Of a stretch of DNA of 64,000 nucleotides, positions 26,879-34,865 are shown one piece after another. The stretch's first letter is position 1. Each line of letters begins with the position of its first letter. Source of the stretch: Desulfovibrionaceae bacterium (GTDB lineage: Bacteria; Desulfobacterota; Desulfovibrionia; Desulfovibrionales; Desulfovibrionaceae); the NCBI GenBank assembly GCA_015709315.1, contig JACCQI010000013.1, positions 1 through 64,000 of the forward strand, in the 5' to 3' direction. Position numbers and translations under genes: made by a program. The notes beneath the pieces were generated by a model. The model was given only the letters and a program-made list of their open reading frames with translations, did no database searches and was not told the origin of the DNA.

Positions 26879-26953
26879 TGGCTGGGCTGCAAGGACTCGA
26901 ACCTTGATTAACGGAGCCGGAACCCGTCGTCCTGCCAATTGGACGACAGCCAA
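26879..26953 (-). tRNA. tRNA-Gln-like body with anticodon CCG (would read CGG, Arg)
   Basis: This is a 75-nt cloverleaf including CCA. The body is Gln-like: U1-A72 closing pair, TC at positions 8-9, D-loop AATTGGCA, anticodon arm ACGGG/TCCGT, T-arm AAGGTTCGAGTCCTT. The anticodon loop is UUCCGGC, giving CCG rather than CUG or UUG. Position 2 is U where G is expected, leaving a U2-C71 mismatch. It could be a genuine tRNA-Arg(CCG), a Gln tRNA with a changed anticodon, or a decaying gene. An automated call may give either Arg or Gln. See the separate finding. Confidence 0.7.
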
Positions 26954-26958
26954 TGCGT

Positions 26959-27618
26959 CTACTGCTTCAGCGCCTTGATCTTCTTGATGTCGTCGGTTTT
27001 GCCGAGGAGAATCAATATGTCGTCGGCCTTGACGGTGAAATCCGCAGGTGGGACGAGCATGAAATTTTCCGGGGAATGTTCCCGGATCGCTATGATGTGG
27101 ACGTTGTGCCTGGCCCGGAGATTCAATTCCTTGAGGTTCTTGTTTATGAATTCCCTAGGCGGTTCGACCTGGGCCAGGTCGTATTCCTCGGCCAGGGGGA
27201 TGAAGTCGAGGATGTTCGGCCGTGACAAGCTGCGGGAGACGCGGACGGCGGAATCCCGTTCCGGATGGATTATCTGGGTCGCCCCCACGCGCCGCAGTAT
27301 CTTGGCGTGGTCGTCGTCCAGGGCCTTCACCAGGATCTGCTTCACGCCGATTTCATTGAGATACAGGCAGATCAGGATGCTGATGCTGATCCGTGTGCCC
27401 GTGGAGACGATGACTCCGTCCATGTTCTCCAGGCCGAGCGCCATGAGCGAATCCCGGTTGGTGGCGTCAATGACTATCGCTTCGGAGGAAAAGGCGTCGA
27501 TGGCCTGGACTCGCGCCTTGTCGGAGTCCATGGCAACGATCTCGTTGCCGTCTTCGAACAGGGCCTTTGCCGCGTAAAAACCGAAATTGCCGAGGCCGAT
27601 GACCGCGAATCGCTTCAT
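26959..27618 (-). CDS. ktrA: KtrA-type potassium-channel regulatory protein (RCK)
   Basis: The protein is 219 residues. The Rossmann RCK_N domain starts with FAVIGLGNFGFYAA, the nucleotide-binding GxGxxG, with the acidic strand end at MDSDKAR. A TrkA_C domain occupies the last 80 residues (FTVKADDILILLGKTDDI). It gates the adjacent KtrB channel by binding ATP/ADP or NAD. It is the last gene of the minus-strand potassium operon, 12 bp after ktrB, and its stop is only six bases from the upstream tRNA. Confidence 0.92.
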   Translation of the reverse strand: MKRFAVIGLGNFGFYAAKALFEDGNEIVAMDSDKARVQAIDAFSSEAIVIDATNRDSLMALGLENMDGVIVSTGTRISISILICLYLNEIGVKQILVKALDDDHAKILRRVGATQIIHPERDSAVRVSRSLSRPNILDFIPLAEEYDLAQVEPPREFINKNLKELNLRARHNVHIIAIREHSPENFMLVPPADFTVKADDILILLGKTDDIKKIKALKQ

Positions 27619-27630
27619 GCCTGTTATCTC

Positions 27631-29001
27631 CTATCCGACCATCACGTTTTCTTCGGAATATTCTATGCCGCCCGAGGTTCCCGCGCCGACCACGATGTAG
27701 GCGAAGGTCAATACGCCGACCCTGCCGACGACCATCATCAGTATTATCAAAATCTTGCCCCAGGTGCTGAGTTGCGGCGTGAGTCCCATGGACAACCCCA
27801 CCGTCCCGAACGCCGACACGGTTTCGAAAAGGTAGGTCAGGAAGGCACCTCGCGGCGCGCTCGCTTCATGACCGATAGCCGTGTCTCCCAGAAGGAGCAG
27901 GAACAGGACGACCCCGATGATCCCGATGGACACGAGCATGAGGGACATGGTCCTGGTCACGGTTTCCTGCGGGATGCTCTTCTTGAACATGTTCACGCGC
28001 TGACGCCGTTTGATCCGGCTCCAGGTGAATGCCGCCAGCAGGGCGAGGGTGGTTGTCTTGACGCCTCCGCCGCACGATCCCGGCGACGCGCCGAAGAACA
28101 TGAGGAAGAATACCAGGGCGAGGGTGGCGTCCTTCAAGGAGCCGATGTCCACGGTATTGAAGCCCGCCGTCCGGCAGGTGACGGACTGGAACAGCGAGGC
28201 CAGGACCTTGTGCCGGACGGGAGCGCCCTGCATGGTGTTGGAATTTTCCAGGAGGAAGAACAACAGCGCGCCGGCCGCGATGAGCAGGAGCGTCGTCCAC
28301 AGGACGGTCTTGGTCTGGACCGAGAGCCTCGGACGCCTGCCTTCCTTTTTCGTTGCCCAGCGATACAGTTCGTGGATGACGGGGAAGCCCAGGCCGCCCG
28401 CGACGATCAGCCCGCACACGGTCAGGTTGAGGACCACTCCGTCTCCGAACTCCGTCATGCTGCTTGAGAATGTGGAGAAACCCGCGTTGCAGAATGCCGA
28501 AACGGCATGGAAGACCCCATGATAGAGCGCGTCGTGAAGACCGAAATCATCTATCCATTGGTTGGACAGCGCGACGGCTCCGAGCAATTCCGCAGTCAGC
28601 GTAAAGTAGATGATGCTTCGGACCAGGCCGAGGATGTCTTCGCGGGGTGTATGCGCGAAAACATCCTGCATGGCCATCCTGTGCCGGAAGGAGATGCCCC
28701 GTCCCATCCAGCGGAACAGGAACACCGAGATGGTCATCACTCCGAGCCCGCCGACCTGGATGAGCGCCAGGATAACGGTCTGGCCGAACCGGGTGAAGAA
28801 GGTGCCGGTATCCACCACCGCCAGCCCCGTCACGCATACGGCGGAGGTTGCGGTGAACAGGGCGTCCACCGGGGGAATGGCTCCCTGGGCCGTGGCCCAC
28901 GGAAGCGAGAGCAGAACCGTCCCCGCCATGATGGCAACGAGAAAACTCGAAAGGACGAGTCCTGCGGGATGCATCTTGAGAACCTTGCCGGCGAAGGTCA
29001 T
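27631..29001 (-). CDS. ktrB: KtrB-type potassium/sodium transporter subunit
   Basis: The protein is 456 residues with four M1-P-M2 repeats of the Trk/Ktr/HKT superfamily. The pore-loop filter sequences are visible as TATSAVCVTGLAVVD, SAFCNAGFSTF, SVTCRTAGFNTVD and SAFGTVGLSMG, each with the selectivity glycine. With KtrA it forms a K+ uptake system, usually Na+-dependent. The ATG at 29001 overlaps the upstream unknown gene by four bases, so the two are coupled; the longer upstream frame is not membrane-like. Confidence 0.92.
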   Translation of the reverse strand: MTFAGKVLKMHPAGLVLSSFLVAIMAGTVLLSLPWATAQGAIPPVDALFTATSAVCVTGLAVVDTGTFFTRFGQTVILALIQVGGLGVMTISVFLFRWMGRGISFRHRMAMQDVFAHTPREDILGLVRSIIYFTLTAELLGAVALSNQWIDDFGLHDALYHGVFHAVSAFCNAGFSTFSSSMTEFGDGVVLNLTVCGLIVAGGLGFPVIHELYRWATKKEGRRPRLSVQTKTVLWTTLLLIAAGALLFFLLENSNTMQGAPVRHKVLASLFQSVTCRTAGFNTVDIGSLKDATLALVFFLMFFGASPGSCGGGVKTTTLALLAAFTWSRIKRRQRVNMFKKSIPQETVTRTMSLMLVSIGIIGVVLFLLLLGDTAIGHEASAPRGAFLTYLFETVSAFGTVGLSMGLTPQLSTWGKILIILMMVVGRVGVLTFAYIVVGAGTSGGIEYSEENVMVG

Positions 29002-29567
29002 GAGCGGACTCTGGGGGATTGGAAGTATTCGCAGCCGATATGGTTCTCCGTCTCGCACAATTCGTGCAGGCGGCGTCCTCCGAGGGCCATGCGGTCCAGG
29101 TAGGCTCCGCAGACGGTCATTGTCCCGGCTGTATCGACGGCCACCACGCGCAGGTACGGGCAGAGACGGTCCCGGCAACAGGACAGGCGGTGCTCTTCAC
29201 CCAGGGCGTCGATGATCTCCCGAATTGTTCCGCTATCCATTCTCCCGCCGGGCGCAGGGGCAGCGTAGTCCACGCCCGCCGAGTACAGCTTGTCCACGAA
29301 GGGCCTTCCCGCACCGGACATCAGGGCGGTCACACGACAGTTCCGAGTGCGGTCGTTGCGCTTCAATATCCCGCACAGCTCCAGGTACGACTCCCGGACG
29401 GGATCGTCCGGTTCGGGAAACCGGATCAGGATCATGTCCGGCACGGTGTCGAAGGCCGCCTCCAGGCAGCTCAGGGGAGTCCGTACCCAGGCCTCGCCAT
29501 GGATTTCCCGGGCCGGGCCGAGGGCGTCGCACACCAGACGCCGCATGGTCTTAAGCGCTTCGCCCAT
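28998..29567 (-). CDS. Unknown protein, receiver-like N-terminus and Cys-rich C-terminus
   Basis: The protein is 189 residues and I do not recognise a family. Residues about 1-115 resemble a degenerate receiver domain: DMILIRFPEPDD lies where the phosphorylation strand would be, without a clear acceptor Asp, and CRVTALMSGAG follows. The last 70 residues hold six cysteines (SCCRDRLCPYL, TVCGAYL, LHELCETENHIGCEY), suggesting a metal or Fe-S site. It is wedged between trkH and ktrB with overlaps on both sides, so it is a real, translationally coupled member of the potassium operon. The ATG at 29567 has GGAAG five bases upstream. Confidence 0.65.
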   Translation of the reverse strand: MGEALKTMRRLVCDALGPAREIHGEAWVRTPLSCLEAAFDTVPDMILIRFPEPDDPVRESYLELCGILKRNDRTRNCRVTALMSGAGRPFVDKLYSAGVDYAAPAPGGRMDSGTIREIIDALGEEHRLSCCRDRLCPYLRVVAVDTAGTMTVCGAYLDRMALGGRRLHELCETENHIGCEYFQSPRVRS

Positions 29568-31053
29568 GCCGGCTTCCGTCACCGCCCAGGAAATTGCACG
29601 CATCGCGGCCGAGCTTGAACAGGCTCGCAACGACTACCAGGAATTCCAGGCGGCCCATGAACATGGCGAGAGTTTCGGCCCACAGGGCGGAACCCGGCAT
29701 GTCCGGCGAGGTCACGCCGATGCTCAGCCCCACGGTTCCCAGCGAGGACGCAAACTCGAACAGGGAGTTTTCCAGGCTGAAGCCGCATGCGCACAGCAGC
29801 AGCACGCCCAGCGTGAAAAGGGCCATATACAGAAAGACGAAGACCGCCGTCTGCCGGACCTGCCCGTCATCCAGGAACACCCGGCGTTCGCCCTCCCATA
29901 GGGAATTGTCCATAACGGCGTTGGTGGGGGCGGCCATGCGCCGGATTTCGAACGCCAGGGCGCGCCACAGGGCATGGACCCGGAACTGCTTGATGCCTCC
30001 GGCCGTGGAGCACGTCCCGCCCCCGACGAGCATCAACCCGATCAGGACCGTCATGCCGAACGCATTCCAATTGCCGTAGCCCACCGTGGAGAAACCCGTG
30101 GTGGTGAGGGCGGAGACGGTCTCGAACACGGCCACCCGGAAGGCTTTTCCGAGGTGGGGATACAGGGATACGCAGGTCAGGAAGAAAACCCCTGTGGCGG
30201 CGATGGGAACCAGCAGGGCGAAAATGCGCACCTCGCCGTTCCGGACCACGGTGCGCATCCGGCCGCGCCAGAGGAACCAGGCGGTGACGAAGCTCAGGTT
30301 GCCCAAAATCATCAACGGAACCGTCACCGCCTCGATGAGGGGGGAGTCCCAGTACCCGATGCTTGCGGCTCGTGTGGAAAACCCCCCGGTGGACACGGCC
30401 GCGAAGGCGTGATTCACGGCGTCGAACCAGGTCATGCCCGCGATCCTGTAGGCAAGGGTCCCTGCGGCCGCGTAGCCCGCGTACATGATCAGGACGAGCC
30501 GCGCCGACCGTTTGACGTTGGGAACCAACTGGTCGCCGCGCCCCTCGGCGCTGGACACGCCCACCCCGGCCGGGCCGAGGATGGCCGACATCATGATGAT
30601 CGCCAGCCCCGCGCCGCCGAGCAGTTGGATGACGCTGCGCCACAACAGGGTCGTGCGGGCCGCCTTTTCCACGTCCACCACCGACAGCCCGGTGGTGGTC
30701 CAGCCGCTCATGGACTCGAATACGGCCTGGGAAAAGGTGAGTCCCTCGGTGGCGATGAACGGCCAGGCGGAAAAGAGGACTACCACCAGCCAGCTCAGAC
30801 AAACGATCACGCCCCCCTCCTGCACGGAGAGTTGGTCGCGCGCGGCATGGCGGCGCAGGGTCAGCAGCAACCCTCCCAGCCCGCACAGGGCCGCCGCCGG
30901 GTAAACGAAGGCCATGGCGTTGGCCGCTTCGCCGGGCCAGGCGAGGAGCGTCAGCAATGGAGAGAGCGTGGCCGCTCCGCAAATGAGGCAGACGAGTCCC
31001 ACGGAGCAGAGTATCGAGGCGTACCGTTGCCGGAGATATGCCTTTTCTCGCAT
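29551..31053 (-). CDS. trkH: TrkH-type potassium uptake protein
   Basis: The protein is 500 residues, a Trk-type K+ translocator. Four pore loops are visible as ESMSGWTTTGLSVVD, AAVSTGGFSTRAAS, SALTTTGFSTVGYG and SSLGTVGLSIG. The first carries the TTTG signature. TrkH works with TrkA, which is encoded just upstream (five-base gap). GGAG stands eight bases before the ATG. It is the second K+ translocator in the same operon as ktrB. Confidence 0.94.
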   Translation of the reverse strand: MREKAYLRQRYASILCSVGLVCLICGAATLSPLLTLLAWPGEAANAMAFVYPAAALCGLGGLLLTLRRHAARDQLSVQEGGVIVCLSWLVVVLFSAWPFIATEGLTFSQAVFESMSGWTTTGLSVVDVEKAARTTLLWRSVIQLLGGAGLAIIMMSAILGPAGVGVSSAEGRGDQLVPNVKRSARLVLIMYAGYAAAGTLAYRIAGMTWFDAVNHAFAAVSTGGFSTRAASIGYWDSPLIEAVTVPLMILGNLSFVTAWFLWRGRMRTVVRNGEVRIFALLVPIAATGVFFLTCVSLYPHLGKAFRVAVFETVSALTTTGFSTVGYGNWNAFGMTVLIGLMLVGGGTCSTAGGIKQFRVHALWRALAFEIRRMAAPTNAVMDNSLWEGERRVFLDDGQVRQTAVFVFLYMALFTLGVLLLCACGFSLENSLFEFASSLGTVGLSIGVTSPDMPGSALWAETLAMFMGRLEFLVVVASLFKLGRDACNFLGGDGSRHGRSA

Positions 31054-31057
31054 GGGG

Positions 31058-31720
31058 CTAGCTCCCCTCGCCTGTGATGATCTTCAGGGCCGCGCCGTGG
31101 TTTTCGGGCAGCGTTATCAGCACCACGGTATCCCCGGCCCGGAGGTCGTTGTCGCCTCGCGGCACTATGGGGTCGCCGTCGCGGATGACAACGGCGACCA
31201 GGGTGTTTTCGGGGAGTATGACGTCCTTGAGCCGTTTGCCCGCCACCGGCGCGTCGGGCGGAAGAAGGATTTCCGTGACGTTGACCCGCCCCTCGCCCAC
31301 AGGGAGCAGGTTCGTGATCTCCTCCAGGGCTGCGTGCTGTTCGATCAGGCTCCCCACGATGTGCGTGGTGGAGAAAGCCGATACACCAAGCTGCTCGAAT
31401 ATCTCCACGTTGTCGGGGTCGTTGGCCAGGGCCACGGTCCTGGGCACGCCGAACTGGAGCGCGGCGAGCTGACAGATGACCAGGTTGTCCTGGTCCTTCG
31501 GGGTGATGGCGAGCACGGCGTCCGCCCGCCTGGCCCCGGCCTGCTCCAAAATGTGTTCGTCGCTTCCGTCGCCGCAGATCACCTCCACGGCCAGTTGCCG
31601 GGACAACCGGCGACATTCCTCCGGGTCCTTGTTGACGATGACCGCCTCGTACCCCTTGGAAGCGAAGTTGCGGCCCAGAAAATACAACGCCTTGCCGCCT
31701 CCGGCGATGATCACTCTCAT
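31058..31720 (-). CDS. trkA: TrkA-type RCK protein with N and C domains
   Basis: The protein is 220 residues with one RCK_N domain (VIIAGGGKALYFLGRNF, AVIVNKD) and one TrkA_C domain (VAGKRLKDVILPENTLVAV; DTVVLITLPEN). Enterobacterial TrkA is about 458 residues with two such units, so this is a half-size protein. It starts within the last codons of the upstream gene, which encodes a lone RCK_N domain. Together the two supply three of the four domains of classical TrkA. Confidence 0.92.
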   Translation of the reverse strand: MRVIIAGGGKALYFLGRNFASKGYEAVIVNKDPEECRRLSRQLAVEVICGDGSDEHILEQAGARRADAVLAITPKDQDNLVICQLAALQFGVPRTVALANDPDNVEIFEQLGVSAFSTTHIVGSLIEQHAALEEITNLLPVGEGRVNVTEILLPPDAPVAGKRLKDVILPENTLVAVVIRDGDPIVPRGDNDLRAGDTVVLITLPENHGAALKIITGEGS

Positions 31721-32157
31721 TGTTTGCGCTCCCGTGGTTCAGACGTTTCGCCGCCGAGAGCCTCCATGAACAGGGAGGCGGCCACGGACGTGGGGCAGAC
31801 GGTCCTGATGCCCAGCCGCTCGTAGACCTGTTCCCGCTTGGGGTCGAACACGCGGGCCATGACGAGGGGGGTCTTGAATATGTTCCTGGCCACCTGGGCG
31901 ACCATCAGGTTGACGTTGTCGTCGTGCGTGGTGGCGATGAGGGTGTCGGCCTCGTGGAGCTTGGCCTCCCGGAGCAGGGCGACCTGGGTCGCGTCCCCGG
32001 CCAGCCTGAATCCGCTGAACTCGGCCGAGAGGTCGCCGAAGGTGGACTCGTCGATGTCGATGACCACCAGCGAGTTGCCCGCGGCGCTCAGCTTGTTGGC
32101 CAGGCGCGAACCCACCCGCCCGCAGCCGACGACAACGATGAAACGGTCATTGCTCAT
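31717..32157 (-). CDS. Stand-alone RCK_N (TrkA-N) nucleotide-binding protein
   Basis: The protein is 146 residues, a single Rossmann domain: FIVVVGCGRVGSRLAN (GxGxxG) and VVIDIDESTF, where the acidic residue that binds the ribose is present. It lacks the TrkA_C domain. GGAGG is eight bases before the ATG at 32157. Its start overlaps the regulator gene upstream by 11 bp and its end overlaps trkA by four. It is likely to pair with the following trkA product to form the regulatory ring of TrkH. Confidence 0.88.
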   Translation of the reverse strand: MSNDRFIVVVGCGRVGSRLANKLSAAGNSLVVIDIDESTFGDLSAEFSGFRLAGDATQVALLREAKLHEADTLIATTHDDNVNLMVAQVARNIFKTPLVMARVFDPKREQVYERLGIRTVCPTSVAASLFMEALGGETSEPRERKQ

Positions 32158-32863
32158 CGCTTTCGCCTCCGGGAGCCTGTTCCGTATCCGCCGCATCGGG
32201 ACCGTAGTCTATGGGACCGTATTTTCTCCAGGAGGTGATGCGCTCCAGGTTCGAGCCCGCGGTCTTGAAAGTCGGGTCGATATCCATTGCGGCGTGATAG
32301 AATTTGACGGCTTCCAGGTGGTCGCCGTCTATCTCGAACAGCGCGCCCAGAAGGTTGTACGCCTCCGGATGGCCCGGGTCCTCGGCGATGGCCTTCTTCA
32401 CCGCCGCTCTCGCGTCTTCGAACATGTCGTCCGTGATGTGCCTTTTGGCGAGTTCGATCAACGCGCCGTATTCGACGGCTTCGTCCGCATCCAGATCCTC
32501 GCGTTCGAAGACCCGTCGCGCCAGGTCGCGTATTTCGCCGGGCGAAAACGGTTTCTGGATGAAATCGACGGCACCGAGCTTCATGGCCTCAACGGCCGAA
32601 TCGATGGAGCCGTGGGCCGTGATGATGATGACCCTGAGCTTGGGCCACGTCCGCCGGATGATCCGAAGGACTTCCATGCCGTCGAGGCCGGGCATCTTGA
32701 GGTCGAGAAAGACCAGCCCGAAGGCGGCGGAGTGAAGCTTGGACAGGGCCTCCTCCCCGTTTACGGCCGTTTCCACGGGAAGCCCCAGTGGTTCCAGGGA
32801 CTGGCTCATGGTCATCCGGATGTTCTTTTCATCATCCACAACGAGAATCGGCAGGTTGTTCAT
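32147..32863 (-). CDS. Response regulator with receiver and TPR-like C-terminus, no DNA-binding domain
   Basis: The protein is 238 residues. The receiver has D10/D11, acceptor Asp54 (VFLDLKMPG), Thr in IIITAHGS and Lys in FIQKPFS. From about residue 125, two TPR-like helical units follow (ARAAVKKAIAEDPGHPEAYNLLGAL; EAVKFYHAAMDIDPTF). There is no HTH, so output is probably by protein contact rather than transcription. It sits between its likely kinase (9 bp upstream) and the RCK/Trk genes, so it could act directly on K+ transport or compete for phosphate with the AlgB-type regulator at 34866. Confidence 0.88.
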   Translation of the reverse strand: MNNLPILVVDDEKNIRMTMSQSLEPLGLPVETAVNGEEALSKLHSAAFGLVFLDLKMPGLDGMEVLRIIRRTWPKLRVIIITAHGSIDSAVEAMKLGAVDFIQKPFSPGEIRDLARRVFEREDLDADEAVEYGALIELAKRHITDDMFEDARAAVKKAIAEDPGHPEAYNLLGALFEIDGDHLEAVKFYHAAMDIDPTFKTAGSNLERITSWRKYGPIDYGPDAADTEQAPGGESDEQ

Positions 32864-32872
32864 GGTATTCTC

Positions 32873-34702
32873 CTATTGCGCCACCGGCAGGGTGAAGGTG
32901 AAGGTGCTTCCGCCGCCTGCGGCTGATTCCACCCAGATGGAACCGCCGTGGGCGCGAACTATCTCCTTGCAAATTGCAAGGCCCAGTCCGGAGCCTCCGG
33001 CATCCTGGCCTTTCACCTGGACGAATTTCTGGAAGATTTTGGTCTGGTATTCTTGCGGTATCCCCGGCCCGTCGTCCTTGACGGTCAGGTGGGCATACGG
33101 ACCGGCCGTACTTGCCGCGAGTTCTATGGTCCCGCCTTCGCTCACATATCGCAGGGCATTGGAGACCAGGTTGCTCAACACCCAGGTGATCTTGTTGGCG
33201 TCCGCTCGCACGTTGATCCGGGGCGTGTTCAGGACGAGGCGGACCGCCTTCCTTTCCAACTGTCCCTTGAACACCGCACGAACGTGGTCGAACAAGGTGG
33301 AGACCGGAACCCTGCCGAACTCAAGCTCAATCCTTCCCGCCTCAATCCTGGACAGGTCGAGCAGGTCGCCTACAAGCGCCTTCATGCGCTGCACTTCCTC
33401 ATGCGCGGCCTGCAACAGCTTTCGATCCTTCTCCTCCAACTTCTGCGCGACGTGTTCGAGAAGCAGGTCGATGCTCATGCCCATGCTGGTCAGCGGCGTC
33501 CTCAATTCATGGGAGGCGGCCATGACGAAGTCGTTCTTCAGCCGTTCGATCTCCTTCATGCGGGTGATGTCGCGGAGCAACAGCACGACCCCGGAGAGCG
33601 CCTTTTCCCTGCCCCGGATGACGGTGACCGAAAACAGGTAATGCCTGGACCGGTTTTCGTTTTCGAAGGAAACAATGCGCTGCTCGTCGGGGATATCCGG
33701 GGTTCCCCCGGTCTCGACGGCCTTTCGGACCAGATCGCAGACGTGTCCTTCAGGAAGGATTTTCGCGCATTCGGGCGCAACGCCCGATTCGGAAAGGCCC
33801 AGTCCGAGTATCCGGCGGGCGGCCGTGTTGAGGCTCGTCGCCCGCAGGGACGTGTCGAAGACCACGAGTCCGTCCTCGATGCTCGCCAGGATGGCCTCGC
33901 CCTTGTTCTTCTCCGAGATGATCTGGTCGATGTTCATTTCGTGGAACCGTTCCAGTTGGACGGTCATCCGGTTGAACTCCTCGGCCAGCAAACCAAGTTC
34001 GTCACCGCTTTCCACCGGCACCTTGACGGCGTAATCCCCGGACGAAATCCGCCTCGCCGCGTCCACGAACCTGTCCAGGGGGCGGGTAATGCGCCTTGAG
34101 AGCATCAGGCTGAAGGCGAGGGCGGCGATGAAGGCCGCCGCAGCCACCAGCACCGTGGACCAGAAAGCGTAGCTCGCCACCCGTCCGGCCTTGAGGCTGG
34201 CCGTGTACATGGTTTCCTCGTTGAGGTGGCGGAGGTTCACACAGTCTTCCCTTACCGTTAGGAAGAAAGGATGAACGTCATTTTGGTACATGGACAATGG
34301 GGGGACAACCGCTTGTGAAGGACGCTGGTCCGTCAGTGTGGAAAACCGTCGCCGGTAGGCGGAAAAATCCTTTTCGATCGACTGGATCAACTCCTTTTCT
34401 CCGGGAATGGTAATGTTGTCCTTGGCCCTGGCGAACCATTCCAGGAAGGAGGCTTCATTGTCCCGGAACTGGGAGATGCCTTTCTCGGCATCGCCCAGAA
34501 AGAGGAGCAGGATGCCGCTGTCCTGGCGCTCGAGGGCGTCGATCATGTTCTCCGCCGCCAGGATGCTGCGGTAGTTCTCGCTCAGGATGGCGTCCGAGGC
34601 TTTCCCAAGCGATACCAGGTTGGTGACGGACCAGGCCACCACCAGCCCCAGCAGCGCGAAAACCACGCCATAGCCGATCAGTATTTTTTTCTTCAGCGTC
34701 AT
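32873..34702 (-). CDS. Membrane histidine kinase (4HB sensor, HAMP, PAS, HisKA, HATPase)
   Basis: The protein is 609 residues. Membrane segments at about 7-27 and 170-195 flank a mainly helical periplasmic sensor. HAMP follows (SRRITRPLDRFVDAARRIS), then a PAS domain (ILASIEDGLVVFDTSLRATS). The HisKA box AASHELRTPLTSM carries His398. The ATPase domain has LSNLVSNALRYV, VKDDGPGIP and GSGLGLAICKEI. The architecture resembles KinB, whose partner is AlgB, and an AlgB/NtrC-type gene lies directly upstream. A sigma-54-type promoter lies about 40 bp before the ATG. This gene heads the eight-gene potassium operon. Confidence 0.92.
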   Translation of the reverse strand: MTLKKKILIGYGVVFALLGLVVAWSVTNLVSLGKASDAILSENYRSILAAENMIDALERQDSGILLLFLGDAEKGISQFRDNEASFLEWFARAKDNITIPGEKELIQSIEKDFSAYRRRFSTLTDQRPSQAVVPPLSMYQNDVHPFFLTVREDCVNLRHLNEETMYTASLKAGRVASYAFWSTVLVAAAAFIAALAFSLMLSRRITRPLDRFVDAARRISSGDYAVKVPVESGDELGLLAEEFNRMTVQLERFHEMNIDQIISEKNKGEAILASIEDGLVVFDTSLRATSLNTAARRILGLGLSESGVAPECAKILPEGHVCDLVRKAVETGGTPDIPDEQRIVSFENENRSRHYLFSVTVIRGREKALSGVVLLLRDITRMKEIERLKNDFVMAASHELRTPLTSMGMSIDLLLEHVAQKLEEKDRKLLQAAHEEVQRMKALVGDLLDLSRIEAGRIELEFGRVPVSTLFDHVRAVFKGQLERKAVRLVLNTPRINVRADANKITWVLSNLVSNALRYVSEGGTIELAASTAGPYAHLTVKDDGPGIPQEYQTKIFQKFVQVKGQDAGGSGLGLAICKEIVRAHGGSIWVESAAGGGSTFTFTLPVAQ

Positions 34703-34742
34703 TGTTCACGACTCCCATTATTCTGGAATCAGATTCAATAAA

Positions 34743-34758
34743 GCAAGATCGGTACCAA
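34743..34758 (-). promoter_or_regulatory. Sigma-54 promoter of the kinase/trk/ktr operon
   Basis: The minus strand reads TTGGTACCGATCTTGC: GG and GC are exactly ten bases apart, with the surrounding bases close to the TGGCAC-N5-TTGC consensus. It lies about 40 bp upstream of the kinase ATG, in the same gap as two candidate activator sites. Confidence 0.7.
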
Positions 34759-34776
34759 TGATTATACCTGCTATTT

Positions 34777-34854
34777 CAGCCTGTTGTCGTACAGGCTGAG
34801 ATGCCGGCATTGCAATATACAAGGCAAGGCCAAACAGGCATTGCAAAATGCAAT
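34777..34854 (-). promoter_or_regulatory. Candidate upstream activating sites for the AlgB/NtrC-type regulator
   Basis: Three ordered elements lie upstream of the sigma-54 promoter. A perfect 8-bp inverted repeat, CAGCCTGT/ACAGGCTG, spans 34777-34798. GGCATTGCAA occurs at 34806 and again at 34837, 31 bp apart (three helical turns). The second copy is part of the palindrome ATTGCA-AAA-TGCAAT (34840-34854). This layout is typical of enhancer sites. Confidence 0.55.
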
Positions 34855-34865
34855 ACGATTCCTGT

